This document shows positions 25,157-36,010 of a stretch of DNA of 64,000 nt, one piece after another. Made by a program: the position numbers and the translations under genes. Source of the DNA: Sideroxydans sp. (GTDB lineage: Bacteria; Pseudomonadota; Gammaproteobacteria; Burkholderiales; Gallionellaceae); NCBI GenBank assembly GCA_028687425.1, contig JAQUAD010000006.1:1-64000 (forward strand). The letters run 5' to 3'. Each line of letters opens with the position of its first letter. The first letter of the stretch is position 1. Under the pieces are notes generated by a model. It ran no database searches, was not told the DNA's origin, and saw only the letters and a program-made list of their open reading frames with translations.

Positions 25157-26025
25157 TGGGCGCAAGACTGGGGGTATTCATATTCTGGCTGATGCACTTC
25201 CTGCCATTCCGTGTGATCGTGGCTATCGGCAATGGGCTGGGCGAGATCATGTATCGTCTGGCGGGCAGCCGTCGCCGCATCGGGCGGATCAATCTCGCCT
25301 TGTGCTTCCCGACGATGAGTGAAGCAGAGCGCGAGCGTTTGTTGCACGAGCATTTCCGCATGTTCATGCGCGGGCTGATCGAGCGCACCATCCTGTGGTG
25401 GTCGAGCGCCGCGCGTATCAACAGCCTGATCCGGGTGGAAGGTGCTGAACACTTCGAAGCGGTCAAGGACAAGCAGGCGATCCTGCTGCTTCCACATTTC
25501 GTCGGACTGGATGTGGCCGGCCAGTGGATCACCCAGCGCGCAGACATCGTTTGCATGTACTCGAACCAGAAGAGCCCATACCTGACGCAACTGTTGAAAG
25601 ACAAGCGCAGCCGTTTTGGTTCGCAACTGCTGTGCTCCCGTCAGCAAGGACTGCGCCCGTTACTCAAGGGTTTGAGATCCGGCCACCCCCTGATCTATCA
25701 ACCCGATCAGGATCAGGGCATCAAGGACGGGGCGTTCGTGCCGTTTTTCGGGATACCGGCTGCGACTATGACTTCCTTACCGCGCATCGCGCAAATGACG
25801 GACAGCAAAGTGGTGCCGGTTGTTGCGCGCGTGTTGCCGGGTAATGAGGGGTATGCGCTGACTTTCTATCCCGCCTGGGAGAATTATCCAAGCGGCGATG
25901 ATGTTGCCGATACGCGACGCATGAACGAATTCATCGAGCAACGTGCGCTGGAGATGCCGGAGCAATACTTCTGGCTGCACAAACGATTCAAGACGCGCCC
26001 CGAGGGCGAGCCGAAATTCTATTGA
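25156..26025 (+). CDS. Lipid A acyltransferase (LpxL/LpxM-like), second copy
   Basis: A 289-aa paralogue of the preceding gene, with the catalytic motif LPHFVGLDVAG (HX4D) near residue 115, MYSNQKSPYLTQLLKDKR, and QPDQDQGIKDGAFVPFFG. An N-terminal membrane helix (about 5-25) anchors it. The two-enzyme arrangement supports two sequential secondary acylations of lipid A. The overlap of one base with the upstream gene indicates coupling. Confidence 0.9.
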   Translation: MGARLGVFIFWLMHFLPFRVIVAIGNGLGEIMYRLAGSRRRIGRINLALCFPTMSEAERERLLHEHFRMFMRGLIERTILWWSSAARINSLIRVEGAEHFEAVKDKQAILLLPHFVGLDVAGQWITQRADIVCMYSNQKSPYLTQLLKDKRSRFGSQLLCSRQQGLRPLLKGLRSGHPLIYQPDQDQGIKDGAFVPFFGIPAATMTSLPRIAQMTDSKVVPVVARVLPGNEGYALTFYPAWENYPSGDDVADTRRMNEFIEQRALEMPEQYFWLHKRFKTRPEGEPKFY

Positions 26026-26029
26026 ACAA

Positions 26030-26066
26030 GCGCTCGCACCGTGCGGGCGAGGGCAGGGGAGAGGGC
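26030..26066. repeat. Possible fragment of a G-rich palindromic repeat
   Basis: CTCGCACCGTGCGGGCGAG forms a short hairpin and runs into GGGCAGGGGAGAGGG, which supplies the ribosome-binding region of ubiD. The tract resembles the GC-rich repeat at 19324 and 60889 but the match is limited, so assignment is tentative. Confidence 0.4.
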
Positions 26067-26067
26067 A

Positions 26068-27531
26068 ATGAAATATCACGACCTGCGCGATTTCATCGCG
26101 CAACTGGAAAGCATGGGGGAACTCAGGCGCATCACGGTACTCGTCTCCACTCATCTGGAGATGACCGAGATCTGCGACCGCGTGTTGCGTACGCAAGGTC
26201 CGGCACTGCTGTTCGAGAACGTGGCCGGACACAAGATGCCGGTGCTCGCCAACCTGTTCGGAACGCCGCGCCGCGTGGCGCTGGGCATGGGCGAGGAGGA
26301 TGTCGGGGCGTTGCGAGAAGTCGGCAAACTGCTTGCCTACCTGAAAGAACCGGAGCCACCCAAGGGCTTGAAGGACGCCTGGGACAAGTGGCCCATCCTT
26401 AAACAGGTGATGACCATGTCGCCCAAGGTCTTGTCATCGGCGCCTTGTCAGGAAGTCGTTTGGGAAGGTGCGGACGTCGATCTGTCCAAACTGCCGATCC
26501 AGCATTGCTGGCCGGGCGATGTCGCGCCGCTGATCACCTGGGGGCTGGTGGTCACGCGCGGTCCGAACAAGACGCGCCAGAATCTGGGTATCTATCGCCA
26601 GCAGGTGCTGGGGCCGAACAAGGTCATCATGCGTTGGCTGGCGCATCGCGGTGGCGCGCTGGATTATCGCGATCACTGCGAGAAGAATCCCGGTCAGCCG
26701 TTCCCGGTGTCGGTGGTGATCGGTGCCGATCCGGCGACCATCCTCGGGGCTGTGACGCCGGTACCTGATTCATTGAGTGAATACCAGTTCGCCGGGCTGT
26801 TGCGCGGCAGCAAGACAGAGCTGGTGCAGTGCATCGGCAATGACTTGCAGGTGCCGGCCTCGGCAGAAATCGTGCTGGAAGGTGTGATCCATCCCGGTGA
26901 GACTGCACTAGAAGGGCCGTATGGCGACCATACCGGCTACTACAACGAGCAGGATCATTTCCCTGTGTTCACCATCGAGCGGATCACCCTGCGCAAGCAG
27001 CCAATCTATCACTCGACCTACACCGGCAAGCCGCCTGATGAGCCCGCGATGCTGGGCATGGCGCTGAACGAGGTGTTTGTGCCATTGCTGCAAAAGCAGT
27101 TCCCGGAGATCGTTGATTTCTACCTGCCGCCGGAAGGATGCTCGTATCGCATGGCGGTGGTCAGCATCAAGAAGCAATATGCCGGGCATGCCAAGCGGGT
27201 GATGTTCGGCATCTGGAGTTTCCTGCGTCAGTTCATGTATACCAAGTTCATCATCGTGGTAGATGACGACATCAATACACGTGATTGGCAGGAAGTGATG
27301 TGGGCGATCACCACGCGCATGGATCCGGTGCGCGACACCTTGCTGGTGGAGAACACGCCGATCGACTACCTCGACTTCGCGTCGCCTATTTCAGGTTTAG
27401 GTGGCAAGATGGGGCTGGATGCGACCAACAAATTCCCCGGTGAGACGCAGCGTGAATGGGGCACGCCTATCGTGATGGATGCAGCGGTGAAAGCGAAGGT
27501 GGATGCGATGTGGGGCGAGTTGGGATTGTGA
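26068..27531 (+). CDS. ubiD: UbiD-family 4-hydroxy-3-polyprenylbenzoate decarboxylase
   Basis: A 487-aa prenylated-FMN decarboxylase of ubiquinone biosynthesis. The N-terminus [19 protein letters not shown] is characteristic; the active-site region includes [33 protein letters not shown], and [20 protein letters not shown] with conserved acidic residues near 400. Start ATG 26068 follows GAGAGGG. Length is the same as E. coli UbiD within ten residues. Function also needs the UbiX flavin prenyltransferase, not in this window. Confidence 0.95.
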   Translation: MKYHDLRDFIAQLESMGELRRITVLVSTHLEMTEICDRVLRTQGPALLFENVAGHKMPVLANLFGTPRRVALGMGEEDVGALREVGKLLAYLKEPEPPKGLKDAWDKWPILKQVMTMSPKVLSSAPCQEVVWEGADVDLSKLPIQHCWPGDVAPLITWGLVVTRGPNKTRQNLGIYRQQVLGPNKVIMRWLAHRGGALDYRDHCEKNPGQPFPVSVVIGADPATILGAVTPVPDSLSEYQFAGLLRGSKTELVQCIGNDLQVPASAEIVLEGVIHPGETALEGPYGDHTGYYNEQDHFPVFTIERITLRKQPIYHSTYTGKPPDEPAMLGMALNEVFVPLLQKQFPEIVDFYLPPEGCSYRMAVVSIKKQYAGHAKRVMFGIWSFLRQFMYTKFIIVVDDDINTRDWQEVMWAITTRMDPVRDTLLVENTPIDYLDFASPISGLGGKMGLDATNKFPGETQREWGTPIVMDAAVKAKVDAMWGELGL

Positions 27532-27535
27532 TCGC

Positions 27536-28327
27536 TTAGAACGGGCGGCTCAGTTCGAGACCGACTTCCGTTGTCTTGTTGTGCGGCTCCCTGCCGTAGT
27601 CGATTAACATGCCGTTGCGATAAGGCATGATGGCAGAGTCCGCGATGTTCCAGTAATGCAGATATGGTCCGACAGACCAGTTCGGTGTTACGTAGCTCAA
27701 CCTTATCTTGATGCCATATCCATCCGATTGCTTGTTATTAAGATCACTGTAGTTTGTCGAAACGTCTGATAGTTTTGAGAACTGATTGCCTGAAAGGAGT
27801 TGGTCGTATTCGATCATGCTTGCTATTTCGTTGCCGCTGTTCAGCGTTTCCCGCAGGATGAGTCCGGCCGGCAGATAAAAATAGGTGCTCTCGCGGCGGT
27901 AGCCGGCGTGCCCGGTGCTGGTGATACCGCGGCCATCGTTCAGCAGGAACCTGTAACCGAGACCGATATAGCTTGAAACGGTTGCTGAGCGCAGAAGCCA
28001 GTCGCTGCCGATCAGTGCGCGTCCTTCAATATACCAATCCGGTTCGCCACTGCTGCTTCCAGTGCCGTTGCTGGCGTAATCCACCGTGCCACCCGCATAG
28101 CGTAATTCGCCACGCAAGAAAGTGTGGCGGTTGGGATAGGCTTTGGTGGTGCGCAGATCGAAACCGCCTTTGAGACCCTGCAAAGACATCAAGCCGGGTT
28201 CTTCGTAGCGGTAGAAGCCAAGTGATACACCCAATTCGTTGCCGCCTGGGGTTGTGCCGGATGCATGGGCGGCCGTGCAAGACAGCAATATCACTAAGGC
28301 AACAGGATGTGCAACATCTCGGTTCAT
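27536..28327 (-). CDS. Outer-membrane beta-barrel protein of unknown function
   Basis: A 263-aa exported protein. The signal peptide (LVILLSCTAAHAS) ends near residue 23, and the mature chain alternates polar and hydrophobic residues in strands such as LGVSLGFYRYEE, LRGELRYAGG and YGIKIRLSYVTPNWSVGPYL, finishing with a C-terminal aromatic (ELSRPF), the classic sign of a Bam-assembled barrel. I do not recognise the family more precisely. Base composition is slightly AT-richer than its neighbours. It lies convergent to ubiD. Confidence 0.75.
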   Translation of the reverse strand: MNRDVAHPVALVILLSCTAAHASGTTPGGNELGVSLGFYRYEEPGLMSLQGLKGGFDLRTTKAYPNRHTFLRGELRYAGGTVDYASNGTGSSSGEPDWYIEGRALIGSDWLLRSATVSSYIGLGYRFLLNDGRGITSTGHAGYRRESTYFYLPAGLILRETLNSGNEIASMIEYDQLLSGNQFSKLSDVSTNYSDLNNKQSDGYGIKIRLSYVTPNWSVGPYLHYWNIADSAIMPYRNGMLIDYGREPHNKTTEVGLELSRPF

Positions 28328-28349
28328 GATGAGCGTTTAAGATTGAGAT

Positions 28350-29801
28350 TCAACTGCGAGCCGCCAGCCATTCAAGTAGGGCATCCTGCGCATCCTGTCC
28401 ATATTTGGCATTGGGATGATTGATGAGGAACACCACCACCCACTCTTTGCCACTCTTTGAACGCATGTAGCCGGAGATCGCTTTGACGCCTTCCAGGGTG
28501 CCGGTCTTGAGATGGGCGTGGCTGGCGGCTGGACTGTCGGTCAGGCGCTGCTGTATGGAGCCGTCCACGCCGAGGATGGGCATGGATGCCATCAGCTCTG
28601 CGCTGAGCGGGTGGGCGGCGGCATGTTCGAGCAGATCTGCAATATGCGCGGCACTGATGCGCTCGATGCGCGACAGGCCGGCGCCGTTCTCCAGTACAAG
28701 CTCCTTGAATTCCAGGCGTTCGCGCGTCAGCCAGTTCTGCATGGCGAAGACGCTGCGTTCGATGCTCATGCGGCGGCTGGTCTCGCTGCCAGAGAAGACG
28801 GCCGGCATGTCGCCGGGTTCGTTCTCCAGTGGCAGCGTCTCGCCCAGTGTCAGGAACAACTGCCGGGCCATCACGTTATTGCTGAATTTGTTGATGTCGC
28901 GAATGATGCTGCTCAGCGGTTCGGAGCGATGGGTGGCAAGCAGGCGTGCACTCTGGGGGACTGTGCCTTCGCGCTGGATGCCGTCCAGTGTGCCGCCCAG
29001 TTCCTGCCAGATCGCGCGGAACACGGCTTCTACATAGCGCGTGTGCGGCATCACGTTCAGACTCTGTTCGCGCTCGCCGCAACCTATCGGGTAGTCGCCC
29101 AGCAGCACGACGCTGTCACCGCCGGGCTGTATGGTCACCTTGTCGTCCCAGTTGCGGCAGTCGGTGGCGCGGCCGTTCGGGGCAAGCTGGTTGTCGAGGG
29201 TGACGCCGGCGATACGCGGTTCGCTGACCACTTTCAATTTGTCGCCGTTGGGCAGATATCGCAGGCGAAGGGTGTTGAAGTTCAACAGCAGCGCATCCGG
29301 GCCGACGTTGTAGGCGCGCATCGGATCGTTGTCGAACTCTGCGGGGTCGTGCGGGGCCAGGTCGAAGTAACTGCGATCAAGTACCAGATCGCCTTTGATC
29401 TCGCGCAGACCGCGTGTGCGCAGATCGGAGAGCCACAGCCAGAATTGCTCGATGGTGAATTTCGGATCGCCGTAACCTTTCAGGATCAGATCGCCATACA
29501 GCACGCCGTCATCCAGTTCTCCATCGGTATATGCCTCGGTCTTCCAGCTGTACGCAGGGCCGAGCATATCGAGCGCGGCAAAGGTGGTGAGCAGCTTCAT
29601 GTTGGAAGCCGGGTTCATCGCCAGTTGGGAATTTAGGCTGATCAGGCTGTTCGAGCGGCCGGCCTCGCGCACTTCGACGGCGATGGCGGACATCGGTATG
29701 CCTGCTTTCTTGAGCTCCTCCTTTACCGTCGACGGCAGGGAAGCAGCGCCGGCATGGTGCGAGATGAACAAGGTTGCGAATATCGTGACAAGCAGTTTCA
29801 T
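28350..29801 (-). CDS. dacB: D-alanyl-D-alanine carboxypeptidase/endopeptidase (PBP4 type)
   Basis: A 483-aa class C penicillin-binding protein acting on peptidoglycan in the periplasm. A signal peptide (residues 1-19) is followed by the three catalytic motifs: SxxK in PASNMKLLT near residue 66, SxN in NKFSNNVMARQL near residue 310, and KTG in HLKTGTLEG near residue 435. Length and large domain insertion between SxxK and SxN fit PBP4. The start overlaps the bioA stop by four bases, so the two are coupled. Confidence 0.93.
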   Translation of the reverse strand: MKLLVTIFATLFISHHAGAASLPSTVKEELKKAGIPMSAIAVEVREAGRSNSLISLNSQLAMNPASNMKLLTTFAALDMLGPAYSWKTEAYTDGELDDGVLYGDLILKGYGDPKFTIEQFWLWLSDLRTRGLREIKGDLVLDRSYFDLAPHDPAEFDNDPMRAYNVGPDALLLNFNTLRLRYLPNGDKLKVVSEPRIAGVTLDNQLAPNGRATDCRNWDDKVTIQPGGDSVVLLGDYPIGCGEREQSLNVMPHTRYVEAVFRAIWQELGGTLDGIQREGTVPQSARLLATHRSEPLSSIIRDINKFSNNVMARQLFLTLGETLPLENEPGDMPAVFSGSETSRRMSIERSVFAMQNWLTRERLEFKELVLENGAGLSRIERISAAHIADLLEHAAAHPLSAELMASMPILGVDGSIQQRLTDSPAASHAHLKTGTLEGVKAISGYMRSKSGKEWVVVFLINHPNAKYGQDAQDALLEWLAARS

Positions 29802-31114
29802 GGCAGTTCGTCGATGACGGTCAGCGTGCGCGAGACCATCAGTTGCATTTCCTCTTCGGTGATGACGTAAGGTGGCATGAAATATACCGTGTTGCCCATG
29901 GGGCGCAACAGCAATTCCTGTTGCAGACCGAGGCTGAAACAGCGCTGCGCGAAATCCGCATGCGACGATTCGACCTCGAACGCCCAGACCATGCCGGTGT
30001 TGCGGAAGTCGCGCACGCGCGGATGGGTGCGCAGCGGTTCGGCGATGCGGTTGAGGAAGGCGGCCTTGCCGCGATTGACATTGAGCACATCGTCCTGGGC
30101 AAAGATGTCCAGCGTCGCCAGCGCGGCGCGGCAGGCCAGCGGGTTGCCTGTATACGAATGCGAATGCAGGAAGCCGCGTGCGCTCTCATCGGCGTAAAAG
30201 GCCTGATAGATGTCATCGGTGGTCATCACCACTGACAACGGCAGGTAGCCGCCGGTGATGCCTTTGGATAGCAGCAGGAAGTCGGGCCGGATGTTGGCCT
30301 GTTCGCAGGCGAACAGCGTGCCGCTCCGTCCCATGCCGACCGCGATCTCGTCCGCGATCAGGTGCACGCCATAACGTGTACACAGTTCACGTGCAGCACG
30401 CAGGTAAGCGGGGTGATACATCGCCATACCCGCCGCGCCCTGGATGAGCGGTTCGACGATCATCGCGGCGATCTGCGCATGATGCTGTTGCAGATGCTGG
30501 TCGAGCGCGTCGGCGCAACGCAGTGCAAACGCCTCAGCACTTTCGCCCTGCCGCGCGTTGCGACTGTCCGGACTGGGCACGGTCGCGTTCTGTCGGATCA
30601 GTGCCCCGTAGGCATCGCGGAACAGTGCCACGTCAGTCACCGTCAGCGCACCCAGCGTCTCGCCGTGATAGCTGTTCTGCAGGCTGAGAAACTGCGTCTT
30701 TTGAGTTTGTCCATGGTTGCGCCAGTAGTGTGCACTCATCTTCAGCGCAATCTCGGTGGCCGATGCGCCGTCTGAACCATAGAAGCAATGGCCCAGCCCC
30801 GACGGCGCCAGTTCGCGCAGGCGCTCGGAAAGCTGCACCACCGGCTCATGGGTGAATCCGGCCAGCATCACATGTTCCAGCTTGCCGAGCTGGTCGGTGA
30901 GGGCAGCGTTGATGCGCGGCTCGCTATGTCCGAACAGGTTCACCCACCAGGAGCTGACCGTATCCAGATAGCGCTTGCCATCGAAGTCATAAAGCCATAC
31001 GCCTTTGCCATGGGCAATGGGTACCAGCGGCAAGGTTTCGTGCCGCTTCATCTGGGTACAGGGGTGCCACACGGCGGACAAGCTGCGCGCGAGCAGGGAG
31101 GGGTTGGATGTCAT
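29798..31114 (-). CDS. bioA: Adenosylmethionine-8-amino-7-oxononanoate aminotransferase
   Basis: A 438-aa PLP-dependent aminotransferase of biotin synthesis that converts KAPA to DAPA with SAM as amino donor. Features: HPCTQMKRHETLPLVPI at the N-terminus (BioA-specific), DTVSSWWVNLFGHSEPRIN, CFYGSDGASATEIALKMS, LIADEIAVGMGRSGTLFACE, and the PLP lysine in LLLSKGITGGYLP. ATG 31114 or the in-frame ATG 31126 are both possible; I chose the former. No other bio genes are nearby. Confidence 0.95.
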   Translation of the reverse strand: MTSNPSLLARSLSAVWHPCTQMKRHETLPLVPIAHGKGVWLYDFDGKRYLDTVSSWWVNLFGHSEPRINAALTDQLGKLEHVMLAGFTHEPVVQLSERLRELAPSGLGHCFYGSDGASATEIALKMSAHYWRNHGQTQKTQFLSLQNSYHGETLGALTVTDVALFRDAYGALIRQNATVPSPDSRNARQGESAEAFALRCADALDQHLQQHHAQIAAMIVEPLIQGAAGMAMYHPAYLRAARELCTRYGVHLIADEIAVGMGRSGTLFACEQANIRPDFLLLSKGITGGYLPLSVVMTTDDIYQAFYADESARGFLHSHSYTGNPLACRAALATLDIFAQDDVLNVNRGKAAFLNRIAEPLRTHPRVRDFRNTGMVWAFEVESSHADFAQRCFSLGLQQELLLRPMGNTVYFMPPYVITEEEMQLMVSRTLTVIDELP

Positions 31115-31165
31115 GCGGCTAATCATAGCGTAAGATGAAGCCTCATCCGAAGCGAGGAGACTGCC

Positions 31166-32062
31166 ATGGACATTCTGCTCACTGGTGGCACTGGGTTGAT
31201 CGGTCGCGCCTTGTGCCGTGCCTTGCGTAATGAAGGACATTCCCTGACCGTATTCAGCCGTCAGCCGGAGACGGTGGCCGTCAAGTGCGGCGCCGGGGTG
31301 CTGGCACTGCGCTCGCTTGATGACTGGCGGCCTGAGCGGCATTTCGATGCCGTGGTCAATCTGGCAGGCGAGCCTATCGTCGATGCCGCCTGGACAGAAA
31401 AGCGCAAACAAGTGTTGCGCGACAGTCGTATCGTCCTTACGGAAAAGCTGGTTGCATGTATCGCGCAGGCCGAGCGCAAGCCTGCTGTATTACTGTCGGG
31501 ATCTGCGATCGGCTACTACGGCGGGCGCGGCGACATGGAACTGAATGAAACGTCAGGGCCGGGCACGGATTTTCCGGCCCGGCTCTGCGTGGACTGGGAA
31601 GCGGCGGCCATTGAAGCTGAAAAGTACGGAGTGCGAGTCTGCCTGCTGCGTACCGGGCTGATCCTTTCCAGTGATGGCGGTCTGTTGGCCCGCATGCTGC
31701 CGCCGTTCCGCCTCGGGCTAGGGGCCCGGCTCGGTGATGGCAAGCAGTGGATGAGCTGGATCCATATCGACGACTATGTACAGCGGGTGCTGCGCCTGTT
31801 GCAGGATGCGCAACTGAGCGGGGCTTTCAACATGACCTCACCCAAGCCGGTCACCAATGCCGAATTCACCCGCACGCTGGCTGCGGTCCTGCGGCGTCCC
31901 GCTCCGTTCTCAGCGCCAGCGTTTCTGCTCAAACAGGTCATGGGCGAACGTGCCGGTCTGGTGCTTGAAGGACAGCGCGTGCTGCCGGTACGGATGGAAG
32001 CTGCAGGGGCACATTGTCGTTATCCTGATCTGGAGGCCGCCTTGCGTGCGGTCTTGGCCTGA
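31166..32062 (+). CDS. TIGR01777 family NAD-dependent epimerase-like protein
   Basis: A 298-aa extended SDR protein. The Rossmann motif LLTGGTGLIGRALC is at residues 4-17, with VNLAGEPIVDAAWTEKRK, SGSAIGYYGGRG and a C-terminal DUF1731 segment including FLLKQVMGERAGLVLEGQRV. This is the TIGR01777 (SulA/YfcH) group, whose substrate is unknown. A good GAGGAG site precedes ATG 31166. The gene is divergent from bioA. Confidence 0.88.
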   Translation: MDILLTGGTGLIGRALCRALRNEGHSLTVFSRQPETVAVKCGAGVLALRSLDDWRPERHFDAVVNLAGEPIVDAAWTEKRKQVLRDSRIVLTEKLVACIAQAERKPAVLLSGSAIGYYGGRGDMELNETSGPGTDFPARLCVDWEAAAIEAEKYGVRVCLLRTGLILSSDGGLLARMLPPFRLGLGARLGDGKQWMSWIHIDDYVQRVLRLLQDAQLSGAFNMTSPKPVTNAEFTRTLAAVLRRPAPFSAPAFLLKQVMGERAGLVLEGQRVLPVRMEAAGAHCRYPDLEAALRAVLA

Positions 32063-32088
32063 TTTTCAAAAGAAATACCTTCGCTGCT

Positions 32089-32116
32089 CTTGAATTGGGC
32101 GGACGGCGCCCATATC
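32089..32116 (+). promoter_or_regulatory. Sigma-32-type heat-shock promoter for groESL
   Basis: CTTGAA at 32089-32094 and CCCATATC at 32109-32116, separated by 14 bases, match the RpoH consensus (CTTGAAA and CCCATnT). It lies immediately before the CIRCE element and about 80 bases before groS. Confidence 0.82.
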
Positions 32117-32117
32117 A

Positions 32118-32144
32118 TTAGCACTCGCTGGCGGGGAGTGCTAA
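32118..32144. promoter_or_regulatory. CIRCE operator (HrcA-binding site)
   Basis: TTAGCACTC, nine bases, GAGTGCTAA is a perfect match to the CIRCE inverted repeat. It overlaps the expected transcription start region of groESL, indicating HrcA repression. hrcA itself is not in the window. Confidence 0.97.
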
Positions 32145-32192
32145 GTCTCCGCTGACGCAAATCATCAACTCACTGATTTAGGAGAAATAAGC

Positions 32193-32483
32193 ATGAAAAT
32201 TCGTCCTTTGCACGATCGTGTCATCGTCAAGCGCATGGAAGAAGAGCGCAAGACCGCTTCCGGCATCGTCATTCCCGACGCTGCAACCGAGAAGCCTGAC
32301 CAAGGCGAAATCATCGCTGTAGGCAACGGCAAGATCGGTGACGACGGCAAAGTGCGCCCGATGAACGTGAAGGTCGGCGACAAGGTGTTGTTCGGCAAGT
32401 ATTCCGGTCAGTCCTTCAAGATGGACGGTGTCGAACTGCTGCAAATGCGTGAAGACGACATCATCGGCATCATCGAAGCCTAA
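32193..32483 (+). CDS. groS: Co-chaperonin GroES
   Basis: The 96-aa heptameric lid of the GroEL chaperonin. The sequence [20 protein letters not shown], the mobile loop [16 protein letters not shown], and the roof-forming central region are standard. Ribosome-binding site AGGAGAA. It is cotranscribed with groL, 28 bases downstream, under the sigma-32/CIRCE control region. Confidence 0.99.
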   Translation: MKIRPLHDRVIVKRMEEERKTASGIVIPDAATEKPDQGEIIAVGNGKIGDDGKVRPMNVKVGDKVLFGKYSGQSFKMDGVELLQMREDDIIGIIEA

Positions 32484-32508
32484 GCAATCAACGAATTCAG
32501 GAGAATAA

Positions 32509-34146
<1,638 letters not shown>

Positions 34147-34166
34147 TTTGCCTGCTCAGGCAGACC

Positions 34167-34199
34167 AACAAACCCCGCCTTGTGCGGGGTTTGTTTTTT
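34167..34199 (+). terminator. groESL terminator
   Basis: A 12-base stem, AACAAACCCCGC with GCGGGGTTTGTT, is followed directly by a T-run. Confidence 0.95.
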
Positions 34200-34202
34200 G
34201 TG

Positions 34203-34231
34203 TTGCCCATAACGCCGCTTATGGCTACAAT
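34203..34231 (+). promoter_or_regulatory. Probable sigma-70 promoter for tRNA-Phe
   Basis: TTGCCC at 34203-34208 and TACAAT at 34226-34231, with a 17-base spacer, sit between the groESL terminator and the tRNA. The likely start point is about 40 bases before the tRNA 5' end. Confidence 0.7.
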
Positions 34232-34278
34232 GCGCGCCTTCGTTTTGACCGACCCGTCCGGGAAGGAAGAATAAAAAC

Positions 34279-34354
34279 GGCTCGGTAGCTCAGTTGGTAG
34301 AGCAGCGGATTGAAAATCCGCGTGTCGGTGGTTCGATTCCGCCCCGAGCCACCA
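34279..34354 (+). tRNA. tRNA-Phe (GAA)
   Basis: A 76-base tRNA with acceptor arms GGCTCGG and CCGAGCC, D-loop AGCTCAGTTGGTAGAGC, anticodon loop TTGAAAA (GAA at 34312-34314), T-loop GGTTCGATTCC and an encoded CCA end. A terminator follows at 34362. Confidence 0.99.
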
Positions 34355-34361
34355 GAATACG

Positions 34362-34396
34362 AAAAGGCCCACCTGACCGGTGGGCCTTTTGCTTTC
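34362..34396 (+). terminator. tRNA-Phe terminator
   Basis: AAAAGGCCCACC pairs with GGTGGGCCTTTT around a five-base loop, followed by GCTTTC. The remaining bases up to 34534 hold only the leader and ribosome-binding site of the next gene. Confidence 0.92.
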
Positions 34397-34534
34397 TGTG
34401 TACCCAAAACGTAACGACATATCCTTGTTCTGGTAATAGAATGCGGCGAAGAACCAGACGCTCGCAAAGAGAAGCTGCGCGAATATTGGTGGCATTGCCG
34501 GTCCGAGTCACCATGAATCATCGAAGGAGTAAGC

Positions 34535-35974
34535 ATGGGACGTATCTCGTTACGAAGTTTCACTACTATTGTTTTGTTCATGAGTGTTGGACTGCAGGGG
34601 GCTGCCTATGCAGCGGGTGGAGTGGTCATCAGGGCATTTTCGGCGCCTTCCATTCCGGCGACTCCGTCAGTTGAAGAACAACCTATTGTATTGGCGGGTA
34701 CATCAGTCAGTGTGCCAGACCAATTGCTGAAAGAGGCGGAAGCCTTGCTTAATGCAGGCAAGCCGGAAGAGGCATACCAATTGTTGTCGGCCAAGGACTT
34801 CGAATATTCGGGCAATCAACAATTCGACTACTTGCTGGGTATCGCGGCACTGGATAGCGGGCATCCCGATAAAGCGACGCTCGCATTCGAGCGAGTATTG
34901 GCAATCGATCCCAACTTTGCTGGTGCAAGACTGGATATGGCGCGTGCATATTTCCATCTCGGTGATCTGCCGCGCGCCAAGACCGAGTTCGAATCGGTGA
35001 TGAAGCAGGAGCCACCGGAAGCCGCACGTATCACTATCGAGAAATATCTGGCTGCCATCGAGTCGGCGGAGGATGCCAGGAAGACCCGCTACTCGGCTTA
35101 TGTGGAAGGCGCGATCGGTCGCGACACGAACGCCAACAACTCCACCAGTCAATCGGATGTGGCAGTTCCTGCCTTCGGCGATCTAGTGTTCACACTGAAT
35201 CCCACCAGCCTCAAAACGCCGGCGACCTATTTCACTGCTGCCACGGGCGGCGAGGTAACGCGCATGTTCAACGAGCAGTGGAGCGCGTATGGCGGACTCG
35301 ACCTGCGCCAGCGCAACAATAACAAGATGCACGACTTTGATTCGGGCGGCCTGGATGTTCGTGCAGGAGCCGCTTTTGCTGCGGGGGACGAGGTATTCAG
35401 ACTGGGCGTCACCTGGGGTTTCTATGAGCAAGCGCATGTAAAGAACAGGAATGCTGCGGGGCTGACAGGCAGTTGGCAGCACAATTTCGGTTCAAATGAT
35501 CAGCTCAACCTGTTCGGTCAATACAGCAGGAATCGCTATTCCGAAACCACCTATCAGGTGAATGACTTCAATCAATCCGTCATTGGTGCTGGCATATTGC
35601 ACCTCATGGGGGATGGCACAACAGTGTTGTTCGCAAGCCTGAACGGGTTGAAAGAGGCTGCAGTGAACGACCGGGCGGATGGCAGCAAAGTCGGCTTCGG
35701 CTTGCGGTTCGGCGGACAAATGACCTTCGCTGAAGCATGGGCGGTGTTTGTCAGCGCAGGTTATCAAAGAGGGCGCTATGACAAGGAAAACCTGGCCTTC
35801 CTGACCAAGCGCGATGACGAACAGTACGACGCGGTTTTGGGCAGCAATTGGACGTTTGCCAAGTCATGGTCGCTCCGTCCCCAGCTGACTTACACGCGAA
35901 ATAAATCCAATATCGCCATTTACAGTTTTGATCGTGTCGATGCATCCTTGGCTGTGCGTCGGGATTTCAGATAG
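34535..35974 (+). CDS. TPR/beta-barrel outer-membrane protein, Slam (type XI secretion)-like
   Basis: A 479-aa exported protein. After a signal peptide ending near AAYA (residue 26) come TPR-like helices at about 50-165 (LLNAGKPEEAYQLLS, FDYLLGIAALDSGHPDKATL, AGARLDMARAYFHLGDLPRA). From about 183 the chain is a beta-barrel with alternating strands (YSAYVEGAIGRDTNANN, WSAYGGLDLRQRNNNK, DEVFRLGVTWGFYEQAH). TPR plus barrel is the layout of surface lipoprotein assembly modifiers, transporters of the type XI system. It lies 36 bases before a large exported FecR-domain gene, its probable partner. The ribosome-binding site GAAGGAG is strong. The Slam link is by architecture only. Confidence 0.78.
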   Translation: MGRISLRSFTTIVLFMSVGLQGAAYAAGGVVIRAFSAPSIPATPSVEEQPIVLAGTSVSVPDQLLKEAEALLNAGKPEEAYQLLSAKDFEYSGNQQFDYLLGIAALDSGHPDKATLAFERVLAIDPNFAGARLDMARAYFHLGDLPRAKTEFESVMKQEPPEAARITIEKYLAAIESAEDARKTRYSAYVEGAIGRDTNANNSTSQSDVAVPAFGDLVFTLNPTSLKTPATYFTAATGGEVTRMFNEQWSAYGGLDLRQRNNNKMHDFDSGGLDVRAGAAFAAGDEVFRLGVTWGFYEQAHVKNRNAAGLTGSWQHNFGSNDQLNLFGQYSRNRYSETTYQVNDFNQSVIGAGILHLMGDGTTVLFASLNGLKEAAVNDRADGSKVGFGLRFGGQMTFAEAWAVFVSAGYQRGRYDKENLAFLTKRDDEQYDAVLGSNWTFAKSWSLRPQLTYTRNKSNIAIYSFDRVDASLAVRRDFR

Positions 35975-36010
35975 TCGGATATGTCGCAATATTCCTGAAA
36001 GAGGTTGATC

